From: Candidatus Thorarchaeota archaeon
Lineage (GTDB): Archaea > Asgardarchaeota > Thorarchaeia > Thorarchaeales > Thorarchaeaceae
NCBI GenBank assembly: GCA_016841005.1
Contig: JAEORG010000306.1
Coordinates: 1 to 10,279, forward strand
Length of the DNA: 10,279 bases
Reading direction: 5' to 3'
In this document: piece after piece, positions 1 to 7,200 of the stretch
How positions within the stretch are numbered: the first letter of the stretch is position 1
Layout of the letters: each line of letters begins with the position of its first letter
Position numbers and translations under genes: made by a program
Notes under the pieces: generated by a model
What the model saw: only the letters and a program-made list of their open reading frames with translations
What the model was told of the DNA's origin: nothing
Databases searched by the model: none

Positions 1-2318
1 ACCTGAAGTTTCAGATTTGCCCAGACTACAGCAGCACCAACCCAGAAAGTGAATCTGGTTGACCATGTCAAAAAAGTGTAGGACCAAGTCTTAGAATATT
101 GCACAGTTGCAGATGCAATTGCTTCAACTTTTATCGAGGGGGTGATTTTCATCCAGGTTTCAAACCATTCCATCTTATATCCAGACCAAGTCCATTTACG
201 TTCCCAGCCCATGTACCATTCGGTGGCTAAGGTTGGTGTTGCTTTTAGTGTAATATCTAATGGACCAAAGCTGATAGTTTTCTGAAATGATCCAAGAGCA
301 ATTCTATAGGACCATCTCTTCGACCAGTCACTGTTAGGTTTGGGTATACTTCTTTCCGCCAACAAAGGCCCTAAGGAATAGGTGTAATTTATTGAAAACC
401 TACGATAGCTGCCAAGAGCTGCTGAGAGATATGCTTCAGTTGCGGTTATGTTGTTTTCAGTGACGACCATAGTTTCATTGACAAGCACCTTTCCTGAAAT
501 CACAGTGACATTGGTCTGCATAAAAGTGCCTTCGCCAAAATCGATTGTCCAGTTTAAACCATCAAGTATTCCCTCATCAAGAAGTGTACTTCCGCTTGGT
601 AATTCAAACCAAATTTGCCATGATGTCTGATAGATTTGATTACCTGGTATAGATTGTAGCATAAGCATCATGTATTGTATCTTAGTGAAGATGAATTCAG
701 CAGCAATAGATGTGAGATTATCTGTAGCAGGACCCACCTGAATCTGCCAATTTGGATATGTGGTCACATCGGAGAGCTGAGATGAGTGTGCTGTAACTGT
801 AATTATTGTATTGTTGGAGGAGCTATATGGGATGATAGAGGAATCCGTCACATTGATATCAAAACCGAGAAGAACCAATTGCTCCATAGCAATACTCTGA
901 TAATATCCTTCTCTGACAGGTTCATAATCGGACTGCACGGTTGGAGCAGTGGTACCTCCAAAATCCAGTTGCGCATAAACAATTTTTCCAGGTACAACCG
1001 TAATGTTTGTACTCCTCTGGATACCATTGTATGTCCCGTTTATTCTGTATATTCCAGGAAGAAGGTAGTACCAAACATGACCTGATGAAGAGATGTTTTC
1101 AGGTAATGACTCCTCAGGACCAACGTAAAATATGTTTGAGCAATTTACCAACTCACCATCATAATATGCACTTACATATAGGTTCCCTGTGTTTTCAACA
1201 GTCTTCCCATGATTTTGCGCTGCAAGAGCCACATCCCGCATATCGATTCTGCCATCCCAATTCAAATCAAGAGATGCGTTGAAGCCCGGGTCTCCAAGCA
1301 CATAGTCTAGTTGTTCACTGATTCTCTCAAGGTCATACATATCAACCAGTCCATCACCATTCACATCTCCTAGTAAAGTAACATCCTTGATAGCCTGCTC
1401 AGAGGTTGTAGTGTAGGAGATTGTTCTATTAGCAGGAACCTCATACTGTACGTTATTCTGAAGGGTCGATGTGTTTGAGAAAAATGAATCACGTATGGCC
1501 TCAGCGATTGGTGATTCAGGTATTGTGATCGTGAAAGTAATATCGGAACTTCCATCCCCATTGACTGTTACATTTTCTTCTGTCGACATCTCAACTTTAG
1601 AGATTTCCGTTATCACTTCTGAAGCAACCAGCGTCTTTCCTATGGAAGATGCTTCAGTAGCCTCATATCGATATGAATCATCAAGAAGGATTGGACCTTT
1701 GGGGTAAGTCTCAGTTGGGTAGTATCCATTATTTACGATGTGGAATGTATCTTTAGTAGAACTAGCAGTTACCACCCCGCTACCTATACCCATTTCATCA
1801 GTCTGCATTGCAGAAACTGTGATGAAAGGTATTCCGGAGTCGATTACGTTTGCAGGATTGTATGCGTAGGTATTCCAATAGATGACTAAATCATAATCAT
1901 CATAGAAATTTGGTGATAATCCCTCAATATTCGAAGAAGTTTGATTCATTATATTTTCAGGAAGATAACCACCGCTTACTAACCAGTCACGCACAAAGGA
2001 TGCTATTGTATTATTGGAATCACTGAAGAAGATAATACGTGTTTCATTGGGCATTGAATAGCTGGATGCCCATAAGATTGTTCTATTTAGTAGGTCAAGT
2101 ATAATCGTACTGAATGAGGTTGGTCGGTACCAGCCAAAAAATGCATACTTGGATGGATCATTAATGATAAGGACATCCTTTGCAAGACCATTAAGCGACG
2201 ATGCTGATGCAATCGAATCCTGACTTTCGATAGGAATCGCAATTAGAGAGGTTGAAGGGATTACAGTGATAATAATTAATGCCATGACAAGGATTGATTG
2301 GATTCGAACTCTATTCAT
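1..2318 (-). CDS. Secreted dockerin-containing surface protein (partial, C-terminus beyond window)
   Basis: Continuously open minus-strand frame of 772 codons that runs off the left edge, so the protein is longer than seen here. The start is the ATG at 2318-2316, preceded by an AGGAGG Shine-Dalgarno (2329-2334) about 10 nt away. A hydrophobic signal peptide spans about residues 1-28. Residues about 47-180 look like an alpha/beta fold (DVLIIND near 48, then DYDLVIYW near 142), perhaps flavodoxin- or glutamine-amidotransferase-like; this is a weak guess. A type I dockerin lies at about 316-370, with beta-rich stretches around it. Residues 665-766 carry 12 tryptophans. About 20 N-x-S/T sequons suggest a heavily glycosylated extracellular protein. 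The gene follows the cohesin gene in one operon with an 8-nt overlap, so it probably docks onto that protein or a homologue. The enzymatic role, if any, is unknown. Existence of the gene and the dockerin are firm; the other domains are not. Confidence 0.93.
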   Translation of the reverse strand, partial: MNRVRIQSILVMALIIITVIPSTSLIAIPIESQDSIASASSLNGLAKDVLIINDPSKYAFFGWYRPTSFSTIILDLLNRTILWASSYSMPNETRIIFFSDSNNTIASFVRDWLVSGGYLPENIMNQTSSNIEGLSPNFYDDYDLVIYWNTYAYNPANVIDSGIPFITVSAMQTDEMGIGSGVVTASSTKDTFHIVNNGYYPTETYPKGPILLDDSYRYEATEASSIGKTLVASEVITEISKVEMSTEENVTVNGDGSSDITFTITIPESPIAEAIRDSFFSNTSTLQNNVQYEVPANRTISYTTTSEQAIKDVTLLGDVNGDGLVDMYDLERISEQLDYVLGDPGFNASLDLNWDGRIDMRDVALAAQNHGKTVENTGNLYVSAYYDGELVNCSNIFYVGPEESLPENISSSGHVWYYLLPGIYRINGTYNGIQRSTNITVVPGKIVYAQLDFGGTTAPTVQSDYEPVREGYYQSIAMEQLVLLGFDINVTDSSIIPYSSSNNTIITVTAHSSQLSDVTTYPNWQIQVGPATDNLTSIAAEFIFTKIQYMMLMLQSIPGNQIYQTSWQIWFELPSGSTLLDEGILDGLNWTIDFGEGTFMQTNVTVISGKVLVNETMVVTENNITATEAYLSAALGSYRRFSINYTYSLGPLLAERSIPKPNSDWSKRWSYRIALGSFQKTISFGPLDITLKATPTLATEWYMGWERKWTWSGYKMEWFETWMKITPSIKVEAIASATVQYSKTWSYTFLTWSTRFTFWVGAAVVWANLKLQ
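1209..1370 (-). other. Type I dockerin domain (two calcium-binding loops)
   Basis: Residues about 316-370 of the secreted protein. Loop 1 is DVNGDGLVDMYD (residues 318-329) and loop 2 is DLNWDGRIDMRD (351-362). Both have the D-x-N-x-D-G-x-x-D-x-x-D calcium pattern with every ligand position filled, and each is followed by a short helix (LERISEQL and VALAAQNHG). Spacing of about 33 residues between loops is normal for a dockerin. Bacterial dockerins normally sit at a terminus, but this one is internal, with at least 400 residues after it. Confidence 0.92.
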
Positions 2319-3012
2319 TAGATTTCAACCTCCTTCTTCTAACTAAAATAATTGCAATAACGACAGCAAGTGATATTCCTGCCACAAGTAACAATGTTTC
2401 TGGGGGAATAATCGTTGCCGTGGGAGGAATAGAGGGAGTGGTTGTACTCGGAATCAAGTATTGTAGTGAAACAGTAGCACCTTGGATTGTATCAAAAGGT
2501 ATTGTTTCAAGAAAAGGGTTCAGTACGAACGTATCATTTCCGTAGGTCATCATGAGAGTTTGTGTAAGGTTGGTTTCAAATGGGGTATCAGTCAGTTCGA
2601 ATTCTATCCATACTAAACTACCATAACCGGGACCCCTCTCCACATTCTCAAGTAGACTCTCCCCACACAAAATATAGCCTTCTTCGTGATTTACTAACGG
2701 GGAAACAGATATCGTCGAAAATTCCGAGAAGAACAGACTCCTATTTCCATATGTGTAGCCTGCATTGGATATGTTTAGGAAAGTTGTATTGAAATGTACT
2801 TTCGTTTGCCACGCATATGTTGATTCTGTAACATTAATCCAGATTGTTGCGTTGAATTTTTCACCAGCACTCGATACCGCTGTTTTTGACAACTGTATCC
2901 ATAATGCATTTGGTTGAACGGATTGGGAATCTGTGAAAACTTGCCCGTCTGAATATGTGCAAGAAATACTCAGAAGTAGAATACAAACTGTAAAGCTTTT
3001 CGCGAGATTCAT
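2311..3012 (-). CDS. Membrane-anchored cohesin-domain surface protein
   Basis: A 233-residue protein. A signal peptide occupies about residues 1-23. A single cohesin-like beta-sandwich fills about 35-186, with family hallmarks: ALWIQLSKTAVSSAGEKFNATIWI (first strands, split here only as a description), AWQTKVHFNTTFLNI near 67-81, FFSEFS near 94, and GYGSLVWIEFEL near 129-140. A Thr/Pro-rich spacer follows (188-203), then one transmembrane helix (about 206-224) and a cytoplasmic RRRR stop-transfer tract (225-228). Seven N-x-S/T sequons fit an extracellular glycoprotein. The expected role is an anchored receptor for dockerin-bearing proteins. The very next gene encodes a dockerin, which supports this. 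It is the first gene of the pair and overlaps the next by 8 nt. The start ATG at 3012 is preceded by a purine stretch, GGGGAAAG (3025-3032). Dockerin specificity cannot be read from the sequence. Confidence 0.9.
   Translation of the reverse strand: MNLAKSFTVCILLLSISCTYSDGQVFTDSQSVQPNALWIQLSKTAVSSAGEKFNATIWINVTESTYAWQTKVHFNTTFLNISNAGYTYGNRSLFFSEFSTISVSPLVNHEEGYILCGESLLENVERGPGYGSLVWIEFELTDTPFETNLTQTLMMTYGNDTFVLNPFLETIPFDTIQGATVSLQYLIPSTTTPSIPPTATIIPPETLLLVAGISLAVVIAIILVRRRRLKSNE
2329..2334 (-). promoter_or_regulatory. Strong Shine-Dalgarno for the dockerin gene, inside the cohesin gene
   Basis: The minus strand reads AGGAGG ten nucleotides before the ATG at 2318. It lies within the codons AGA AGA AGG AGG that encode the four-arginine stop-transfer tract of the cohesin protein. 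It decides the dockerin gene start and supports translational coupling. Confidence 0.75.
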
Positions 3013-3024
3013 CAGTACTACAAC

Positions 3025-3065
3025 TCTTTCCCCACGCTAAATTGACCATACTTAATTGCATATAC
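3025..3065 (-). promoter_or_regulatory. Putative promoter and leader of the cohesin-dockerin operon
   Basis: In the 141-bp gap upstream of the cohesin gene, the minus strand carries GGTATATGCA (about 3056-3065). It lies roughly 45-50 nt before the ATG, which would place transcription start near 3035. A GGGGAAAG purine stretch (3025-3032) then lies in the short leader as a possible ribosome binding site. An alternative AT-rich element, CTTTTAACTA, sits just upstream. The call rests on position and composition only. Confidence 0.35.
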
Positions 3066-3153
3066 CTAGTTAAAAGTGCTGGAAGTTTCCTTCACCATAA
3101 GATTACCTTCATACTGAGAAGAATTATGATAAGAATAATGCATTCATCCAGTA

Positions 3154-4191
3154 TCAGAAACGTCTTGTCCTCTTTGGATATGGTGTAAAAGGCCTCCTAG
3201 GTTTTGTGCTAATCCATTCTGTCGAAGAGTCAATTTTTCCAAGGGAGTTCAGGATATCATACGATATCCACCTGCTTGCAGATGGCTGTGATGTGTACTC
3301 CCATAGACCATAATCACCCTGTTGCTCTTGGATCCATTTCACAAGATCACCAACTCGTTCATCATTCCGATTTGCTCCAATCAAAGAACAGAGACTCAGC
3401 ACAAGACCAGGATCAAATCGTGCATGGTAAGTCAATCCACCCCTATGCGATTCAAAACCAATAAACCTTGCAACATTGAAGCCTAGATGTTGTCGATCGC
3501 GTGTTTCTCTCCCTAAGAGAAGGTTGAGGGCATCTCGAGCTGCATCACTTTTCTTCCTTGATGGATGATACGCTAAACATAGCAGACTCTGTGTAGTACT
3601 AGTTCTACAGCCCCATTTGGAATGAGGAAGACGCCTATACCCTGCAATACCAACATACACTTCCTTGACCTTACCTGCAGGCCATGCTCCATCATCAAGA
3701 CGTTGCTGCATTAACCATTCATATCCTTCCTCTGCTCGAGAGTCATCAGCATAACCACACATAGCTAGTCCAAGAAGTGGAATAGATGTTTGAATGGGAG
3801 CCATTGTGTATGGCCCTTTACCTCCGTAAGTATCTCTCACACGTTCAGGAAGTGGCCATGATCCATCAGTTCTTTGTTTTGAGAAAAGGAATTCTGCAGC
3901 TTTAGCCACGGCAGAGTTCTCCTTAGTAAATCCAAGATACCCCAGTCGCATCAGAGCAGCTGATGTGGCTCGTACTGACCCTCCAATTGTATGACCGGCA
4001 TGGTCAAGCTGCTTCCAGTTACCTCTTTCTTTTTGCAAACTGAGGAGCGATTTAACTAATGGATCTTCATCGCGAAGTGTGGTAAGTTCAATTACTTCTG
4101 GGTCATCTTCAGGTCGCCTAAGCAGGTCGCTCAGCACCAGCAGTCTAAGACTAGGAGAGGAATCAGCAAGTAGCAGTGGCACCCAAGTCAT
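3154..4191 (-). CDS. Squalene-cyclase/prenyltransferase-like alpha/alpha-toroid repeat protein
   Basis: A 345-residue soluble protein built of helical repeats of the terpenoid cyclase/prenyltransferase type. Four QW-like repeat ends are visible: QKERGNW (53-59), QRTDGSW (106-112), QRLDDGAW (163-170) and QQGDYGLW (290-297). The N-terminus (WVPLLLADSSPSLRLLVL, then LLRRPEDDPEV) resembles the opening segment of uncharacterised 'squalene cyclase-like' proteins that read W-LL-…-NPSVRY-…-DLL-RP-DDPEV. I see no DxDD protonation motif of squalene/hopene cyclases and no obvious Asp/Cys/His zinc site of protein prenyltransferase beta subunits. There is no signal peptide or membrane helix, and the C-terminus is basic (KRTRRF). 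The start ATG overlaps the stop of the UvrA-like gene (ATGA) behind a GGAGGGAGG ribosome binding site, so the two are translationally coupled. The fold is well supported. The function is unknown; a binding or scaffold role is as likely as an enzyme. Confidence 0.9.
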   Translation of the reverse strand: MTWVPLLLADSSPSLRLLVLSDLLRRPEDDPEVIELTTLRDEDPLVKSLLSLQKERGNWKQLDHAGHTIGGSVRATSAALMRLGYLGFTKENSAVAKAAEFLFSKQRTDGSWPLPERVRDTYGGKGPYTMAPIQTSIPLLGLAMCGYADDSRAEEGYEWLMQQRLDDGAWPAGKVKEVYVGIAGYRRLPHSKWGCRTSTTQSLLCLAYHPSRKKSDAARDALNLLLGRETRDRQHLGFNVARFIGFESHRGGLTYHARFDPGLVLSLCSLIGANRNDERVGDLVKWIQEQQGDYGLWEYTSQPSASRWISYDILNSLGKIDSSTEWISTKPRRPFTPYPKRTRRF

Positions 4192-4203
4192 AGTCCTCCC
4201 TCC
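4188..4203 (-). promoter_or_regulatory. ATGA stop/start overlap with Shine-Dalgarno
   Basis: The TGA stop of the UvrA-like gene (4190-4188) overlaps the ATG start of the toroid gene (4191-4189) by four shared bases. GGAGGGAGG (4203-4195), which encodes the C-terminal Glu-Gly-Gly of the UvrA-like protein, is a strong ribosome binding site. This is a clear sign of coupled translation. Confidence 0.8.
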
Positions 4204-7200
4204 AGAACCTCTTTGATATAGGTTGCAGTTGGAGTATCCAATTTTGCAAGGTCTTCAGGAGTTCCCTCCGCTATCACATACCCACCATCTGGGCCGCCCT
4301 TAGGTCCTAGTTCAATTATCCAATCACATGCTGCAAGAATATGTGGGTGATGCTCGATAACAAAGACGGAATTACCATCAGCAACCAGTCTATGTAGGAC
4401 ATCAATGAGTCGGTCTACATCCTCAAGGTGTTGTCCAACACTTGGTTCGTCAATAATAAAGAGAGCTCCCTGCTTGCTCTTCTTCGCGAGCTCCTGCGCG
4501 ATCTTCAGTCTCTGTACCTCTCCTCCTGAAAGTGTAATACTCGGCTGTCTAAGAACGAGATATTCAAGTCCTACATCCAGTGCAGGTCTTACTTTTCGCT
4601 CAATTCTTTCATCGTCTTTAAACAGATCGTAAATTTCTCCCAATGTTAGATTGTTCAACTCTGGAAGCGCGTATCCTTTGACCCTAACATCCCATGCTTC
4701 TGCGGTTCGCCCACTACCATTACATGTTTCACACTCGCTATAGACATTAGGAAGGAATCCCAGTTCTGTACGAATTCTTCCTGCACCTTTGCACACTGAG
4801 CATGATTTTGAGAATAGGTCTTCCTCGATACCTAATGCATGAGCATCCTCGCTCTCAGCATATATCGAAACGAGGTCTTTCATGATATCCAGGGCATTTC
4901 CAGGGTATCTAATGCCTTTCTTCGCTTGATCAAGCATTACAACGCGTTCAGGGGTTCCTCTGATAGAATCATACTCCTCAGGTTCTATATCTTCATATGC
5001 AACACTTGTTGTGAACCTTTTTGGTGCAATTGCTCGTCCGAGAGTATCCACGAGTAGGGTACTCTTACCTGATCCAGATACTCCACAGAACCCTACCAAT
5101 ACACCCAGAGGAATCTCGACATTTAGATTCTTCAGATTGTTTCCTTTTGCGCCTTCAATATTCATCCATGCGATAGATTCACGTCTAGTCTTTGGAATAG
5201 CAACTCTGCGTTTTCCACTGATCCACTGTGCAGTAATCGTATTCTTACTAATGATTTCAGTTAGAGGTCCTCTTGCAACAATTTTCCCACCCCTCGTACC
5301 TGAAGATGGGCCCATGTCAATCAATTCATCCGCAGCTCGAATGATGACTGGATCATGCTCTACAATGATGACGGAATTTCCTTCATCTCTCAATTCTTTT
5401 AGTGCCTTAACTAGACTATTTACCTCAGAGGGATGCATTCCTCTAGTTGGTTCATCTAGTAGAATCGTGAGGGAAGTAAGCCCACTTCCCAGAAGACCAG
5501 CTAAGACTATTCTCTGCGCTTCACCTGCTGAGAGAGTCACAGTGCTTCGATTGAGGTGAAGGTATCCAAGACCTACCTTCTCCAAGAACTCCAGACGCTT
5601 TACCGCTTTGAAGTGATTCTCTCTGGCATAGAATGGGTCAGATTCGGGAACATCAAGAGGATTGAGGACTTCTCTCAATCTTGATATCGTCATTCGTTGC
5701 AGTTCGTCCACATTGTATCCTGCCAGACTGAATGCCAGGAAATCCTCCTTGAGACCAGTTCCTTTACACATTTCGCAGACCTTCCTTGTGGAAAATGTCT
5801 GCCCAATATCCCAATCATTTACAAACCCGTAGAATCCCCGCCATGCTTGTTTCCCTGTTACTCTAATCCGTTTGCCCCGTTGGGTACCTAAGTATGAGAA
5901 CTCCAAACTTTCTTTGTCACCATATAGGAATGCATCTTGGGCTTTAGGTGAAATCTCATTCCATGGAGTAGTCTTGGGATCGAATTCGTATTTCCCTCCT
6001 AATGCAACAAGAATACCAGCTGCTGCACTGGTAGGTTCGCAGAAATATTTCCCAGGGTAGTAACCAGGTGAATACATCGCACCACCACAGATGGGTTTGT
6101 CAGGGGCGATGATGAGTTTCTCTGGTGCAGGATGATTGATGTGACCTACTCCACTACATGTACCACATGCAGCGCTATACGTTCTTGGTGAGAAATCACG
6201 TGGAGATGGAAGAGGTGCTGTTGTGCCACACTTTGGGCAAATCCATTGCTCAGTTCTTTTCATTAGTGTACCACAGTCTAAACACCTTCTCTTAGCAAGA
6301 GTAGCAAAGAAAGAGTTGATCTGATTAGATATCTCTGTTACAGTTCCGACTTTTGACCGTGTTTCATAGACTGCGTAATAACTTGGTCCACTTCCCCTTC
6401 TTGATGTAATGGAGATACTAACACCTAACCCTGAAACTGATTCAACAGATGCCTCTGGTCCTTCCTTTGTTCCTTGTCGTTCATAGACTGAGAGTGATTC
6501 TAGATATCTTCGGTCAGCCTCTGCTTGAAGTACATCTCGTACAAGAGATGACTTTCCAGATCCCGATACGCCTGTGACAACAACCAATTTTGATTTAGGA
6601 ATCTTGACACACACTGATTGCAGATTGTTCGCTGTTGCGTTGGTAATGGATATACTGTCAGAGAGCTTCTTAGGTTTCTTGGCAGTTTTCTTGGGTTTGA
6701 CGAATTCCTCAGATATCAGAGCCTTTGCTGTCAGAGATTCTGTTGCATTATAGAGCCCTTCTAAGTCGCCAGAATATACAATTTCTCCTCCTACGGGACC
6801 AGCTTCAGGTCCGAGATCGACAACCCAATCAGCTGAACGAATCATATCCGTGTTGTGTTCTACTAAGACGATTGTTGCACCTGCTCTTACTAATTTGTCA
6901 AGAACTTTGATCAGACCTAGGAGATCGCTTGGATGGAGACCAGTGCTTGGCTCGTCGAGAACGAGCAGTTTGTCTGATAACCCCTTTTTCCCTAGATACT
7001 TTGCGAGTTTTACCCTTTGGCTCTCACCACCACTAAGGCTGGGAGAACTCTGTCCTAATTTGAGATATCCAAGTCCAACCGTGACAAGGGCATCAAGAAT
7101 ACGGATGGCTGAACTCTTCTTGCTTCCATTTAAGCGATCTTCTTGTGAGATTAGTCGATGTATCTCAGAGATTGATAGATTGTAGAAATCAGCTATTGAG

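Noticed and set aside
786..1282. Two plus-strand open frames of about 90-100 codons
   Set aside because: Both lie opposite the dockerin gene, whose frame is open throughout with clear calcium loops; their translations resemble nothing.
2861..3061. 66-codon minus-strand frame starting upstream of the cohesin gene
   Set aside because: It overlaps the signal peptide and first strands of the cohesin protein in another frame and has no recognisable content.
3117..3141. Pyrimidine/T-rich stretch after the toroid gene as a terminator
   Set aside because: On the minus strand it is T-rich (ATTATTCTTATC...) but has no long T run and no stem, so it is too weak to call.
5011..5559. 182-codon plus-strand open frame
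   Set aside because: It lies antisense within the UvrA-like gene, over the unit 2 ABC motifs, and its translation shows no domain. It is a shadow of the real gene.
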